A stretch of 64,000 nucleotides of DNA. Source: Agrobacterium tumefaciens (GTDB taxonomy: Bacteria > Pseudomonadota > Alphaproteobacteria > Rhizobiales > Rhizobiaceae). The DNA lies in contig NZ_JXQV01000009.1 in assembly GCF_000834635.1 (NCBI RefSeq), positions 248,001 through 312,000 on the forward strand, given 5' to 3'. Positions 9,182 through 19,779 of this stretch are shown piece after piece (the first letter of the stretch is position 1; the number at the start of each line of letters is the position of its first letter). The position numbers and the translations under genes are program-made. Under the pieces are notes generated by a model. The model searched no databases and was not told the DNA's origin. It saw nothing but the letters and a program-made list of their open reading frames with translations.

Positions 9182-10716
9182 CAGTTCTTCTCCCCTGAGC
9201 GCATGATAGCGCGCATGATGCTTTCCTGGCTCGCCTCTCCCTTCGGCAATTCGGCGACAATCCGTCCTTCGTTCATAACGTAGATGCGGTCGCAATTGCC
9301 AAGCAGTTCGGGCATTTCCGATGAGATCATCAGAACGCCTTTTCCTTCGGCGGCGAGCTGGTTGATAATGGTGTAGATTTCATATTTTGCGCCAACGTCG
9401 ATACCACGCGTCGGCTCGTCCAGAATGAGGACGTCAGGATTGGAGAACAACCATTTCGACAGGACAACCTTTTGCTGGTTGCCGCCGGAAAGATTGACCG
9501 TTTCCTGGAAAATGCCCGACGACCGGATGCGCAGACGCTTGCGGAAGTCATTTGCGACAGACATTTCCTTGATGTCGTCAATAACGCTAGCGGACGAAAC
9601 ACCGGCCAGATTGGCAAGCGTTGTGTTGTGCAAAATATTGTCGTTGAGCACGAGACCCAAATGCTTGCGGTCTTCGGTCACATAAGCAAGGCCTGCATCG
9701 ATCGCCTTGCGAACAGTGCTAACATCGACGGGCTTGCCATTGACCAGAACGTCGCCGCTGATCTTGTGTCCGTAGGACTTGCCGAACACGCTCATTGCAA
9801 ATTCGGTACGCCCGGCGCCCATCAGTCCCGCAATACCGACAACCTCGCCCTTGCGGACGTTGACGTTGATATCGTGGAGAACCTGACGATCTCTGTGCTG
9901 CTGGTGAAACGCGTTCCAGTTCTTAACTTCCAGAATGGTTTCGCCAATCGCGACATCGCGTGGCGGATAACGGTCTTCGAGATCGCGGCCAACCATGTTG
10001 CGAATGATCACATCTTCGCTGATCTCTTCATTGTGGCAATCAAGCGTCTTGACCGTCATACCGTCACGCAGAACCGTGATCTGGTCAGCGACTTTGCGCA
10101 CTTCATTCAGCTTGTGCGTAATGATGATGGAGGTCAGGCCCTGCTTGCGGAACTCGATCAACAGGTTGAGCAGAGCTTCCGAATCGCTTTCGTTCAGCGA
10201 TGCCGTGGGCTCGTCGAGAATGAGCAGCTTCACGCTCTTGGACAATGCCTTGGCAATTTCCACGAGCTGCTGCTTGCCCACACCGATGTCGGTGATCAGC
10301 GTTTCCGGCGATTCCTTGAGACCAACCTTCTTCAGCAGCTCGCGCGTGCGGTTGAACGTCTCTTGCCAGCCGATGACGCCATTGGTGGCGATTTCGTTTC
10401 CGAGGAAAATGTTTTCGGCAATCGAGAGAAGCGGAACGAGTGCCAATTCCTGGTGGATGATGATGATGCCAATTTCTTCACTGTCATTGATCGCGCGGAA
10501 GTTTCGCAGCTGACCTTCATAGTGAATTTCGCCATCATAGGTGCCGGCAGGGTAAACACCCGAAAGGACCTTCATCAGGGTCGACTTACCCGCGCCGTTT
10601 TCGCCGACAAGTGCGTGTATTTCACCTTGCCGAACCTTCAGGTTCACATTCTCCAGAGCTTTCACGCCCGGGAATGTCTTGGTGATATTCCGCATTTCGA
10701 GGAGGGTATTATCCAT
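9181..10716 (-). CDS. gguA: Sugar ABC transporter ATP-binding protein GguA
   Basis: The 511-residue protein contains two fused nucleotide-binding domains, as is usual for carbohydrate uptake class 2 ATPases. The first has GENGAGKST (Walker A) and [11 protein letters not shown] (Walker B). The second has the degenerate GLMGAGRTE loop, the signature [15 protein letters not shown] and [16 protein letters not shown] 10716 ([17 protein letters not shown]) is the natural start; the longer ORF upstream runs into the intercistronic hairpin. It energises sugar uptake through GguB and possibly other permeases, from the cytoplasmic face. Confidence 0.95.
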   Translation of the reverse strand: MDNTLLEMRNITKTFPGVKALENVNLKVRQGEIHALVGENGAGKSTLMKVLSGVYPAGTYDGEIHYEGQLRNFRAINDSEEIGIIIIHQELALVPLLSIAENIFLGNEIATNGVIGWQETFNRTRELLKKVGLKESPETLITDIGVGKQQLVEIAKALSKSVKLLILDEPTASLNESDSEALLNLLIEFRKQGLTSIIITHKLNEVRKVADQITVLRDGMTVKTLDCHNEEISEDVIIRNMVGRDLEDRYPPRDVAIGETILEVKNWNAFHQQHRDRQVLHDINVNVRKGEVVGIAGLMGAGRTEFAMSVFGKSYGHKISGDVLVNGKPVDVSTVRKAIDAGLAYVTEDRKHLGLVLNDNILHNTTLANLAGVSSASVIDDIKEMSVANDFRKRLRIRSSGIFQETVNLSGGNQQKVVLSKWLFSNPDVLILDEPTRGIDVGAKYEIYTIINQLAAEGKGVLMISSEMPELLGNCDRIYVMNEGRIVAELPKGEASQESIMRAIMRSGEKN

Positions 10717-10760
10717 ATCGCAATCCAGCGCCGTACAATCCGGCGTTCTTATTTGAAGAA

Positions 10761-10788
10761 GCGGGGATGGACCAATGTCCATCCCCGC
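10761..10788 (-). other. Intercistronic stem-loop after chvE
   Basis: GCGGGGATGGAC, loop CAAT, GTCCATCCCCGC forms a perfect 12-bp stem in the 85-bp gap between chvE and gguA. There is no T tract. Stem-loops at this place commonly make the binding-protein message more abundant than the downstream transporter messages. Confidence 0.82.
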
Positions 10789-10801
10789 CGCGATCATAGT
10801 C

Positions 10802-11866
10802 TTATTTCAGCTGGTCTGCCTTGTAGTAACCGCCATCAACGAGAACCTGCTTGTAGTTCTCCTTGGTGACCGCAACTGGCTTCAAGAGGTAGGAAGGAAC
10901 AACCTTGACGCCATTTTCATAGGTCTTCGTGTCGTTAACTTCTGGCTCTTTGCCCTGCATTGCAGCGTTGACCATGCCAACAGTAACCTTCGCGAGTTCG
11001 CGAGTGTCCTTGAAGACTGTGGAATACTGTTCGCCAGCAATGATCGACTTCACGGAAGGAACTTCAGCGTCCTGACCGGAAACGATTGGGAGTGGCTGGT
11101 CCTTGGAGCCATAACCAACGCCCTTGAGCGAGGAAATGATACCGATGGAGATGCCATCATAAGGAGACAGAACAGCGTCAACCTTTGAGTCTGTGTAGAA
11201 GGCAGACAGGAGGTTATCCATGCGAGCCTGCGCAGTTGCAGGGTCCCAACGCAGCGTACCGACCTTGTCCATGCCCATCTGGCCAGACTTAACAACGAGC
11301 TTGCCGCTGTCGATGTAAGGCTTCAGAACAGACATTGCGCCGTCGTAGAAGAAGAACGCGTTGTTATCGTCTGGCGAACCGCCGAACAGTTCGATGTTGA
11401 ATGGACCCTTGCCGTCCTTCAGGCCAAGCTTGTCGGCAATAGACGTTGCCTGCAGAACGCCAACCTGGAAGTTGTCGAAGGTCGCGTAGTAGCTGACGTC
11501 GCCGCTGTTGCGGATCAGGCGGTCATAAGCGATGACCTTGATGCCCTGCTGGCCAGCCTGCTTGAGAACGTCCGACAGCGTCGTGCCATCGATCGATGCG
11601 ATAACCAGGACCTTAACGCCCTTGGTGACCATGTTCTCGATCTGGGAGAGCTGATTCGGAATATCGTCATCTGCGTACTGCAGATCAGTCGCGTAGCCAG
11701 CTGCCTCGAGCTGCTTGACGATGTTGTTGCCATCATCGATCCAGCGGGCAGACGACTTTGTCGGCATGGCAATGCCAACGGTTCCCTTGTCCTGCGCCCA
11801 TACAGGTGCAGCAAATGATGCAGCGCCGATGGCACAGGCAGCAAACATCGAAATAATGGATTTCAT
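10802..11866 (-). CDS. chvE: ChvE, periplasmic multiple-sugar-binding protein
   Basis: The product is 354 residues with a clear Sec signal peptide ([24 protein letters not shown], cleavage before QDKGTVG). The mature protein is a type I periplasmic binding protein of the xylose/multiple sugar class, with the early motif [12 protein letters not shown] and the sugar-contact region [13 protein letters not shown]...VIAYDRLI. In Agrobacterium ChvE feeds GguAB and also binds the VirA sensor kinase to enhance virulence-gene induction by plant sugars; that second role is family knowledge, and no vir genes occur here. Divergent gbpR lies upstream, which matches the known locus. Confidence 0.95.
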   Translation of the reverse strand: MKSIISMFAACAIGAASFAAPVWAQDKGTVGIAMPTKSSARWIDDGNNIVKQLEAAGYATDLQYADDDIPNQLSQIENMVTKGVKVLVIASIDGTTLSDVLKQAGQQGIKVIAYDRLIRNSGDVSYYATFDNFQVGVLQATSIADKLGLKDGKGPFNIELFGGSPDDNNAFFFYDGAMSVLKPYIDSGKLVVKSGQMGMDKVGTLRWDPATAQARMDNLLSAFYTDSKVDAVLSPYDGISIGIISSLKGVGYGSKDQPLPIVSGQDAEVPSVKSIIAGEQYSTVFKDTRELAKVTVGMVNAAMQGKEPEVNDTKTYENGVKVVPSYLLKPVAVTKENYKQVLVDGGYYKADQLK

Positions 11867-12070
11867 TAACTCTCTCCCTTGGAACCCTCTTTCAGGCGTT
11901 GTTCCTTACAATCGCCCGTAAATTCACGCCCGAGCATTAGGAGTTTAGCTTACTCGATCAGACTGCAAAGACGCAATCCGAACTTTTGGCGCTCCTCCCC
12001 GGCACAGGCGCAAACTGTTCTGAATCCATATAACTGTCAAATAGAATAAATTGCCAGAGCTATATCATTT

Positions 12071-12087
12071 TCGATATATTAAATCGA
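12071..12087 (+). promoter_or_regulatory. Candidate GbpR (LysR-type) operator
   Basis: TCGAT-N7-ATCGA is a perfect dyad with the T-N11-A spacing of LysR-type binding sites. It lies 46 bp upstream of gbpR and about 205 bp upstream of chvE, in the AT-rich divergent promoter region (11867-12133). It could serve autoregulation of gbpR and, with additional half-sites, sugar-dependent activation of chvE. Confidence 0.55.
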
Positions 12088-12133
12088 TATAATTGCCTGA
12101 GGCTGATTTTCAGGACGAAATGGAGTGGTCGCA

Positions 12134-13123
12134 ATGGAACGAAATGGAATGAATTCGTTCGAATTTCAGTCCCTGACAGAAGACAACCCCTTGTTGCGGG
12201 CAGGGTTGAAAATGTCGCATTTGCGCATGCTGGTGACGATAGAGGAACACGGGCAGGTCAGCGCGGCGGCGGCAGCCTTGAACATGACGCAGCCTGCAGC
12301 GTCACGAATGCTTGCGGAGATGGAGGCAATCGTCAAGAACCCGCTGTGCCAACGCGCATCCCGCGGGGTGGTGCTGACCCGTTTCGGCGAGGCACTGGCG
12401 AGGCGCTCGAAGAAGATTCTTCTTGAACTTCGCGAAGCTGGCCGGGAATTGGCCCAGATGAAATCGGGTAGCGGCGGCTCGGTGTTCATCGGCTCCGTCA
12501 CCGCTCCCGCCATCAGCCTCGTTGTTCCCGCACTTCGCAAGGCAATGGATACCTATCCCGGCATAGAGGTGAATGTGCAGGTTGAGACGAGCAATGTGCT
12601 GGCGCGAGAATTGCTGGCGGCGCGCCACGACTTCGTTATTGGACGCATTCCAGATGATATCGACCCGGCTTTGTTCAATGCACATGAAATCGGCATTGAA
12701 CGGGCCTGCCTTCTCGTGCGTAAGGATCATCCGCTTTTGGAGAGCCCCCAGGTGAGGCTCGAAGATCTCTCGCAATATGACTGGGTTTTTCAGCCACCTG
12801 GCGCCCTGCTGCGGCGAAGCATGGAAGATGTGTTTCTCTCCCAAGGCGTGGCGCTGCCCCGCAACATTATCAACACGCCCTCGGTTGTCCTCACTCTGGC
12901 CATCGTGACGCAAACAAACGCCATTGCGCCGCTGGCATATGAAATGGCGGAATTCGTCTCGGGGCAGCATTCGCCAATGGGCGACATCCGTATTCTTCCC
13001 ACAGATTTCGAACTCAGCGTAAAGCCCTATAGCCTCATCATTACCAAGGACCGGGTGCTACCCCCCAGCGCCCAGCTGCTTTATGATCTTGTGCTGGAAG
13101 AAAGTCAGCATTTGATGGGCTAA
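12134..13123 (+). CDS. gbpR: GbpR, LysR-family regulator of chvE
   Basis: The protein (329 residues from ATG 12134, preceded by GGAG at 8 bp; GTG 12125 would add three residues) has an N-terminal winged helix (MSHLRMLVTIEEHGQVSAAAAALNMTQPAASRMLAEME) and a LysR substrate-binding domain from about residue 115. GbpR was named in Agrobacterium as the activator of the chvE sugar-binding protein gene in response to galactose and arabinose. Its divergent position next to chvE fits that identity. A T-N11-A dyad lies just upstream. Confidence 0.9.
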   Translation: MERNGMNSFEFQSLTEDNPLLRAGLKMSHLRMLVTIEEHGQVSAAAAALNMTQPAASRMLAEMEAIVKNPLCQRASRGVVLTRFGEALARRSKKILLELREAGRELAQMKSGSGGSVFIGSVTAPAISLVVPALRKAMDTYPGIEVNVQVETSNVLARELLAARHDFVIGRIPDDIDPALFNAHEIGIERACLLVRKDHPLLESPQVRLEDLSQYDWVFQPPGALLRRSMEDVFLSQGVALPRNIINTPSVVLTLAIVTQTNAIAPLAYEMAEFVSGQHSPMGDIRILPTDFELSVKPYSLIITKDRVLPPSAQLLYDLVLEESQHLMG

Positions 13124-13219
13124 CTTTGGTGGAAAGAGGAATTCCACCTATATCAAAGACAACGCAAGCCAGACGCCACATTCATATGGTTATCTTCGCC
13201 AACCAACCGGGAAATTCCT

Positions 13220-13672
13220 ATGCTGTTCGGACAGTCCGTTTTTCAGTCAGTGGTGGAGCGCCTTGATCGCGAGGCGGAGGACGAACCACCCGTCAAGGAA
13301 ATGCCGCCCGGCGTTCGCGCATTCAATTCCAGTTTAGTGTTCGAGACAGCCACGCACGGACCATCATCCGCCAATGTGCCGCTTGATTCCTATCTCGGGT
13401 TTCTGGAGGATGAGCCAGCCATTGCGGAGCCCCTGCCAGAGCCGAAAACAATGCCGCCCCATCTTGCGCGCACATCCTTATCCGATGTGTCAAATGAGCT
13501 GGCAATTTCCGACAGCGACACGGTTGAGTCGCTGGGCGAAAAGCGCCGCAGTTTTGCCAAGCTGAACCACCCCGATACAACTGATGCGGAGTTTCGCGAA
13601 AATGCCGCCCTGCGAATGACCGCCGCCAATCTTCTGATCGATCAGGCGATTCGCTTTCTGGGACGACAATAA
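13220..13672 (+). CDS. Degenerate J-domain (DnaJ-like) protein
   Basis: The 150-residue protein has a low-complexity acidic, Pro-rich first 90 residues and a C-terminal helical segment containing His117-Pro118-Asp119 in RRSFAKLNHPD, followed by AALRMTAANLLIDQAIRFL. The HPD tripeptide and flanking basic helix are the hallmark of J-domains that stimulate Hsp70 (DnaK) ATPase. The domain is short and sits at the C-terminus, a pattern seen in several alphaproteobacterial J-like proteins of unknown client. It stands alone between gbpR and a convergent small membrane gene. Confidence 0.7.
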   Translation: MLFGQSVFQSVVERLDREAEDEPPVKEMPPGVRAFNSSLVFETATHGPSSANVPLDSYLGFLEDEPAIAEPLPEPKTMPPHLARTSLSDVSNELAISDSDTVESLGEKRRSFAKLNHPDTTDAEFRENAALRMTAANLLIDQAIRFLGRQ

Positions 13673-13683
13673 ACGCTTCGACC

Positions 13684-13914
13684 TTAAGCTTCGTCGGAAG
13701 GTTCTGGTGCCTTTTCCTCGACTTTGTCGGGTGCGGGCTTGAAGGCGTATAGCAGCACATAGGCCGAGTAAGCGGCGATGCCGCCGACCACCGTTGCCCA
13801 GAAAATTTCGTGATTAATGAACTCGATGACAGCCCAGGCGGTGGTGAACCCGACAATCAACAGCCTCGCCCAGAGAGGCCGGTAGATGGGGTGGCTTGTG
13901 TCGATGTTCAGCAT
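13684..13914 (-). CDS. Small two-helix membrane protein
   Basis: The 76-residue product has two hydrophobic segments (LWARLLIVGFTTAWAVIEFI and FWATVVGGIAAYSAYVLLYAF) and an acidic soluble tail ending PEPSDEA. I do not recognise a functional family. It lies 33 bp beyond the xylR stop on the same strand, and its 3' end faces the J-domain gene with an 11-bp gap. Confidence 0.72.
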   Translation of the reverse strand: MLNIDTSHPIYRPLWARLLIVGFTTAWAVIEFINHEIFWATVVGGIAAYSAYVLLYAFKPAPDKVEEKAPEPSDEA

Positions 13915-13947
13915 AGCGTCTCCTTAGGCGGTGCAGGCGCGCACGGT

Positions 13948-15165
13948 TCAAGTCACCTGCGCAGCCGTGCCAGACATCAGGATATCTCCATCCAGACGCG
14001 ACAATGCAAGCCCCATATGGCCATCAAAAACCAAACGCTGCTCATCTAGCTCAATTGTGATGATCGGCATTCCGCCGATGCGAACGGCATTCGTCTGCAT
14101 CATGCCCTCACGCATGCTGGCTTCAAGCAGATCAAAAAATCGCGTTCCGGGCCCGGTCACGAAAACCCGCATGGGGCCGTGCAGACTGAACAGGCGCGAA
14201 AGCCCGTTGCCAAGCGCAAGCCCGGCCTGCCGGAAGGCGAATGCCGCCATGCGATTTCCCGAGCGGGCCGATGCGGCGATCTTTTCCACCTCTCCGAGAG
14301 GAACGAATTTGGCCGGGATTGTATTGGTCGGAACTTCGAACGCCGTGCGCAGAATGCCGTAAAAGCCGCAATAGGCTTCAACGCAGCCTTTCGCGCCACA
14401 TCGACAAAGCGCACCATCCGGTATGTGCAGCATATGGCCGAAATTCGGGGCCTCGACAGCGGCGCGCCCTTCGCCCATATCGCGAGCAACCCCCAGCCCA
14501 ATACTGTGGCCCAACGAAAGCGCCGACAAAGCGGCAAGCGGTGGGGTCGTCGCCCTTTCCCGCATCCACAAGGCCTCGGCAACCAGCAGGGTCTCGTTAT
14601 AGAGATAGATCTGCGCGCGAAAATGCCCTGATAGCGTCTCACGAAAATCGACCTGCCCCTCTCCCAGAACCGGTGACCAGACGAGCGTAGCGCTGGGCGG
14701 ATCGACCAACCCCTTGCTGCTGATCGATATGTGCAAGACAGCACTCGCGGCAATCTTGGAGCGGGCAACAAGGCGGAGCAGCCCTGCCAGGACCGATTGC
14801 GCAAAGTCGGAGGCTTTGCCGGTGGTGCGGCTTTCCCCGAAACGGTCCATCAGCTTGCCGGTAAAATCCACAAGAGAATATTGAACGGCATCCGACGAGA
14901 TGACCACCACCGCCACATAGCCATACTGCCTGTTGGGCTGGAACAGAACACGCGGACGCCCCCTGCCCGACGCGGCCTGCTGCTCGGTGCGTTCGATGAG
15001 GGCAAACCGTTCAAGGTCTGCGGTGATGACGGAAACCGTGGCCGAGGCTAGGCCGGTCAATGCCGCAAGGTCCGTGTGGGAAACATTGCCGTGCCGCCGC
15101 AAGGCGCTGAGAACACGCAGACTGTTTTGCTGCCGGACCAGCTCTGTGCTCGCTATTCCGGGCAT
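13948..15165 (-). CDS. xylR: XylR-like ROK-family transcriptional repressor
   Basis: The 405-residue protein has an N-terminal winged helix (VRQQNSLRVLSALRRHGNVSHTDLAALTGLASATVSVITADLE) and a ROK domain. The ROK zinc site is visible as CRCGAKGCVEAYC preceded by FGHMLHIPDG. It is divergent from xylFHG across a 227-bp gap that contains a perfect 19-bp palindrome, the likely operator. ROK repressors of this architecture sense xylose or related sugars and release DNA on binding. The xylose assignment comes from the divergent xylF gene. Confidence 0.86.
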   Translation of the reverse strand: MPGIASTELVRQQNSLRVLSALRRHGNVSHTDLAALTGLASATVSVITADLERFALIERTEQQAASGRGRPRVLFQPNRQYGYVAVVVISSDAVQYSLVDFTGKLMDRFGESRTTGKASDFAQSVLAGLLRLVARSKIAASAVLHISISSKGLVDPPSATLVWSPVLGEGQVDFRETLSGHFRAQIYLYNETLLVAEALWMRERATTPPLAALSALSLGHSIGLGVARDMGEGRAAVEAPNFGHMLHIPDGALCRCGAKGCVEAYCGFYGILRTAFEVPTNTIPAKFVPLGEVEKIAASARSGNRMAAFAFRQAGLALGNGLSRLFSLHGPMRVFVTGPGTRFFDLLEASMREGMMQTNAVRIGGMPIITIELDEQRLVFDGHMGLALSRLDGDILMSGTAAQVT

Positions 15166-15255
15166 TGCACGTCAATTCCTTCGCCTGTTTTCACCGCCAT
15201 AGACCCTGCAAAGTTCCACCGCAACCAAGCCCGCAAAAAGCGGCTTCAAGTTCTG

Positions 15256-15304
15256 TTGACAGTGTCAGGATTCTCTGACATTTAATTTCTCGACTGTCGA
15301 GAAA
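15256..15304 (+). promoter_or_regulatory. xylF promoter/operator region with two palindromes
   Basis: TTTCTCGACTGTCGAGAAA (15286-15304) is a perfect 9-1-9 palindrome, the best candidate binding site for the XylR repressor. Immediately upstream, TGTCAG-N6-CTGACA (15263-15280) is a second dyad, overlapping a TTGACA (15256-15261) that could be a -35 element for xylF. The position, 88 bp before the xylF start codon, fits repression of xylFHG and perhaps of xylR as well. Confidence 0.72.
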
Positions 15305-15392
15305 AAATGCTTTTTTAGTTTTTCGGCAGATTTTCAGGCGTTCGTAGAGGCATGGAGGTGCCTCGCGTTTCGTCGTTACCCGGGAGGACATC

Positions 15393-16433
15393 ATGAATTC
15401 ATTTGCCAAGCTATTGGCGGGTACAGCCGTACTCGTTTCTCTGCACACGGTTGCCGTGGCTGCCGAACTTGTCGTCGGCGTGTCCTGGTCCAACTTCCAG
15501 GAAGAACGCTGGAAGACCGACGAGGCGGCAATCAAGGACGCACTGAAAGCGTCTGGCGCAAAATACATCTCTGCCGATGCGCAGACCTCGGCTGCAAAAC
15601 AGCTGACAGACATTGAAAGCCTGATCGCCCAGGGCGCAAACGCCCTCATCGTTCTGGCGCAGGACAGCAGCGCCATTGGCCCAGCCATCGAAAAGGCTGC
15701 CGCCGAAGGTATTCCGGTCGTGGGTTATGACCGACTGATCGAAAATCCAAGCACCTACTACATCACCTTCGACAACAAGGAAGTCGGCCGCCTGCAGGCC
15801 AAGGAAGTCTTCAAGATCAAGCCAACCGGCAACTACGTCTTCATCAAGGGCGGCTCGACCGATCCGAATGCAGACTTCGTATTCTCCGGCCAGATGGAAG
15901 TGCTGAAAGACGCGATGGCATCCGGCAAGGTCAAGAATGTCGGCGAAGCCTATACGGACGGCTGGAAGCCGGAAATTGCCCAGAAGAACATGGAGCAGTT
16001 CCTGACCGCCAACAACAACAAGGTCGATGCCGTGGTTTCGTCCAATGACGGCATGGCAGGCGGCGTGGTCGCAGCACTCGAAGCTCAGGGTCTTGCTGGT
16101 TCCGTTCCAGTTTCCGGACAGGATGGCGACAAGGCCGCGCTGAACCGCGTAGCGCTCGGCACCCAGACCGTTTCCGTCTGGAAGGACAGCCGCAAGCTGG
16201 GCAAGAAGGCCGGCGAAGTGGCGGTTGCTCTGGCCAAGGGCACCAAGATGGACAAGCTGGAAGGTACCATCAAGTTTAAGGGTGGCACCAAGGGTGTGGA
16301 AATGAGCTCGTACTTCCTCGAGCCGCAGGCCATCACCAAGGACAATCTGAACGTTGTTCTGGATGCAAAGTGGATCACCAAAAGTGAGCTTTGCCAGGGC
16401 GTGAAGGGCGGCACAGTCGCCGCTTGCAAATAA
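15393..16433 (+). CDS. xylF: D-xylose-binding periplasmic protein XylF
   Basis: The 346-residue precursor carries a Sec signal peptide ([24 protein letters not shown]). The mature part is a type I periplasmic binding protein with the XylF-like motifs [30 protein letters not shown] and [25 protein letters not shown] lies just upstream of the ATG. It delivers D-xylose to XylHG. It is related to ChvE, which is encoded 3.5 kb away on the opposite strand. Confidence 0.93.
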   Translation: MNSFAKLLAGTAVLVSLHTVAVAAELVVGVSWSNFQEERWKTDEAAIKDALKASGAKYISADAQTSAAKQLTDIESLIAQGANALIVLAQDSSAIGPAIEKAAAEGIPVVGYDRLIENPSTYYITFDNKEVGRLQAKEVFKIKPTGNYVFIKGGSTDPNADFVFSGQMEVLKDAMASGKVKNVGEAYTDGWKPEIAQKNMEQFLTANNNKVDAVVSSNDGMAGGVVAALEAQGLAGSVPVSGQDGDKAALNRVALGTQTVSVWKDSRKLGKKAGEVAVALAKGTKMDKLEGTIKFKGGTKGVEMSSYFLEPQAITKDNLNVVLDAKWITKSELCQGVKGGTVAACK

Positions 16434-16457
16434 GCCAACATCAGGCTCAGCGAGATT

Positions 16458-16477
16458 CTCGAGGTTTAGGCCTCGAG
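16458..16477 (+). other. Intercistronic hairpin between xylF and xylH
   Basis: CTCGAGG, loop TTTAGG, CCTCGAG followed by TTT makes a short stem-loop 24 bp after the xylF stop. A second dyad (CGCCGCA...TGCGGCG) follows near 16498. These probably raise xylF message over xylHG. Confidence 0.65.
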
Positions 16478-16569
16478 TTTCGCCAGTCTACCCGGCACCG
16501 CCGCAGGGGCAACCTTGCGGCGCACCGGCGTGATGGGCGGCATGAAATATTTCAGGGAGAACAGCAGAT

Positions 16570-17883
16570 ATGGCGGACCAAACCGTTGTCGCATCGCAAC
16601 CCGCGGCCCGGGCAGAACGGGGAAACCCGTTGCGACGTTTCTTGAACGCGACGGAAATCGATACCCGCCTTCTGGGCATGGTCGTGGCACTTTTGGTTAT
16701 CTGGATTGGGTTTGACATCCTTTCCGGCGGCCTCTTCCTCACATCGCGAAACCTGTGGAACCTCTCGGTTCAGGCCGCCTCCGTTTCCGTCATGGCAACC
16801 GGCATGGTTCTGGTGATCGTGACGCGCAACATCGATCTTTCGGTTGGCTCCATTCTCGGCTTCGTGGGCATGATCATGGCGGTAACGCAAACCCGCTTCC
16901 TGCCCGGTTGGCTGGGCTATGACCACCAGATGTCCTGGATTGTGGCACTCACCGTCGGCATCACATTGGGCGCGGCTATCGGCGCGTTTCAGGGTGTCAT
17001 CATCGCCTTCATGAATGTGCCATCCTTCATCGTAACGCTGGGCGGCCTTCTGGTCTGGCGCGGCGCGGCATGGATGGTGACGAGCGGCGCAACGGTTGCG
17101 CCCATGGACACCCGCTTTCGCCTCATGGGCGGTGGTGCCGATGGCTCCATCGGCGCAACGGCAAGCTGGGTCGTCGGGATCATAGCCTGCGTCCTGATCA
17201 TCATGTCCATCGTCAATTCGCGCAGACAGAGAAAACGCTTCGGCTTTCCACTCAAGCCCATCTGGGCCGAATATTTTGTGGGCCTGGTTGGCTGCGGCAT
17301 CGTGCTGGGCTCGGTCAAGGTTCTCAACAGCTATTACATGCCGGTCAATCTAGCGCGCAAATACGCCGAGGCCAACAACATGGCTTGGCCCGACACGGGT
17401 CTGGAAATTTCACTCGGCGTGGCCATACCGGTGCTGATTGCACTTGGCATCGCCATTGTCATGAATTTCATCACCAACCGTACCCGTTTCGGTCGCTATG
17501 TCTTTGCCATTGGTGGCAACCCGGAAGCCGCCGTTCTCGCCGGCATCAAGACACGGTGGGTCACGGTGCGCATTTTCGCACTGATGGGCATACTCTGCGC
17601 CATCGCCGCGGCCATCTCAACCGCACGCCTCAACGCGGCAACCAATGCACAGGGCACGCTGGATGAGCTTTATACCATCGCCGCAGCCGTCATCGGCGGC
17701 ACCTCGCTTGCGGGCGGTGCTGGAACCATCGCCGGTGCCATCCTGGGTGCCGTGGTCATGCAATCTCTGAACTCCGGCATGGTGCTGCTTGGCATGGATA
17801 CTCCGTTGCAAAGCATTGTCATCGGAATGGTGCTCGTCCTGGCCGTCTGGCTGGATACGGTTTACCGCGCCAGAGCCAAGTAA
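16570..17883 (+). CDS. xylH: Xylose ABC transporter permease XylH
   Basis: The 437-residue protein is a polytopic permease of the ribose/xylose class, with [20 protein letters not shown] and the C-terminal [22 protein letters not shown] loop. The start is preceded by GGGAGAA. It works with XylF and XylG to import D-xylose. An extended central loop (about residues 185-275, with [14 protein letters not shown] and [10 protein letters not shown]) matches the long XylH form and is also seen in GguB. Confidence 0.93.
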   Translation: MADQTVVASQPAARAERGNPLRRFLNATEIDTRLLGMVVALLVIWIGFDILSGGLFLTSRNLWNLSVQAASVSVMATGMVLVIVTRNIDLSVGSILGFVGMIMAVTQTRFLPGWLGYDHQMSWIVALTVGITLGAAIGAFQGVIIAFMNVPSFIVTLGGLLVWRGAAWMVTSGATVAPMDTRFRLMGGGADGSIGATASWVVGIIACVLIIMSIVNSRRQRKRFGFPLKPIWAEYFVGLVGCGIVLGSVKVLNSYYMPVNLARKYAEANNMAWPDTGLEISLGVAIPVLIALGIAIVMNFITNRTRFGRYVFAIGGNPEAAVLAGIKTRWVTVRIFALMGILCAIAAAISTARLNAATNAQGTLDELYTIAAAVIGGTSLAGGAGTIAGAILGAVVMQSLNSGMVLLGMDTPLQSIVIGMVLVLAVWLDTVYRARAK

Positions 17884-17903
17884 GAATAAGAGGAGTTTCC
17901 GAT

Positions 17904-18686
<783 letters not shown>

Positions 18687-18699
18687 ATATGCACAAGCA

Positions 18700-18732
18700 A
18701 AAACAGGTGCGGCCAAACCGCACCTGTTTTAT
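18700..18732 (+). terminator. Terminator of xylFHG
   Basis: AAAACAGGTGCGG, loop CCAAA, CCGCACCTGTTTTAT is a 12- to 13-bp stem ending in T residues, 13 bp after the xylG stop. Its A-rich 5' flank could also let it terminate the convergent MarR gene. Confidence 0.92.
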
Positions 18733-18757
18733 ATGAGGCATGAAGTCGCGACGGCGA

Positions 18758-19267
18758 TCAGTCCTGAATGCAGCGCAACAGGCTCACCAACTGGTCACGG
18801 GCCATCTCGCCACCAAGGCGATCAATCAGTCTGCCTTCATGCGCACGCCACACCTGGGAAATTTCCTCCAGAACAGTCCTGCCTCTTTCCGTTATTTCCA
18901 GATAATGAACCCGGCGATCCGCTTCCGAGCGACGGCGTTGCAACAGTCCCTTGTCTTCCAGCGCATCGATGATGGCCACGAAGTTGGCACGCTGAATGCC
19001 GAGTGCCTCGGCAACATCGCTCTGCTTCAGGCTACAATTGTTCGCCACGAGAACGAGAACCGGAAAATCGGTCGGCCTGAGGGAAAAAGCCAGAAGGCTT
19101 TCGTTGAAATCATTCACAACCGATAGCTGAGCGCGCCGAAGACTATAAATGACGGCGTCTGACAATATTGAATAATTTACTTCTACCCTTGAGAGCAGAG
19201 ACGGGACTTCAGGCTCCCTGGGGAACACCTTATCCATGCCCTGCTCAAGTCCGAGACTTGACATCAT
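18758..19267 (-). CDS. MarR-family transcriptional regulator
   Basis: The 169-residue protein has the MarR winged-helix core: LRPTDFPVLVLVANNCSLKQSDVAEALGIQRANFVAIIDALEDKGLL followed by the wing RRRSEADRRVHYLEITERG. It converges with xylG. The 5' side is a 415-bp AT-rich gap, so its target may be its own promoter or distant genes. No ligand can be predicted from the sequence. Confidence 0.88.
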   Translation of the reverse strand: MMSSLGLEQGMDKVFPREPEVPSLLSRVEVNYSILSDAVIYSLRRAQLSVVNDFNESLLAFSLRPTDFPVLVLVANNCSLKQSDVAEALGIQRANFVAIIDALEDKGLLQRRRSEADRRVHYLEITERGRTVLEEISQVWRAHEGRLIDRLGGEMARDQLVSLLRCIQD

Positions 19268-19682
19268 CTTTAGCCCCCCTCTGATTCGCCCCCGCGGACT
19301 TTATAAACTAGCTAACCAGCTTAATTAGAACAAGATTTATTAATGAATAATGCCTGACTTTAAGCTTCCATTTTTTATTCGATGACGAATATCAATTATA
19401 TGAAAACACAGTCTCACGCCGCTTGGAGGCTAGAATCCGCCAGCCGTGCAAATTCCGAGATGCAAATGCAACGGGAATAATCAAACGCTTAATAAGCAGT
19501 CAGATTTTCGCGTCGGCGCACTGAGATATGCAATTTCTAAGAGAATACTGATAAAGTCACGGCGCAAATTCGGAAAAATCGTCCGAGCACAACTTCATGA
19601 AGTAATTTTACACATTGAAGCGCAGGGCAAGCTAGGTTAAAGAACGAACCACTGCCAGATGCGACTCGTCGCACATACGGAT
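19268..19682. other. AT-rich intergenic region upstream of tRNA-Arg
   Basis: About 415 bp contain the promoter of the MarR gene and that of the tRNA. The 64-codon ORF at 19446-19640 lacks a ribosome-binding site and recognisable features. No insertion-sequence ends or direct repeat of the tRNA 3' end were seen. Confidence 0.5.
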
Positions 19683-19759
19683 GCACCCGTAGCTCAGCTG
19701 GATAGAGTGTTGGATTCCGATTCCAAAGGTCACAGGTTCGAATCCTGTCGGGTGCGCCA
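19683..19759 (+). tRNA. tRNA-Arg (anticodon CCG)
   Basis: The 77-nt cloverleaf is complete. The acceptor stem is GCACCCG/CGGGTGC, the D arm GCTCAGCTGGATAGAGT, the anticodon stem TTGGA/TCCAA with loop TTCCGAT (anticodon CCG), and the T arm ACAGG-TTCGAAT-CCTGT. The 3' end is encoded as GCCA. It reads the CGG arginine codon. Confidence 0.97.
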
Positions 19760-19779
19760 CTTCACTTTCTAAGCTCACA

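Noticed and set aside
8051-10869. Plus-strand ORFs of 318 and 465 codons opposite gguB and gguA
   Set aside because: Antisense frames of real transporter genes; products lack domain features.
19446-19640. 64-codon ORF upstream of tRNA-Arg, possibly an integrated remnant
   Set aside because: No ribosome-binding site, no integrase nearby, and no direct repeat of the tRNA 3' end was seen.
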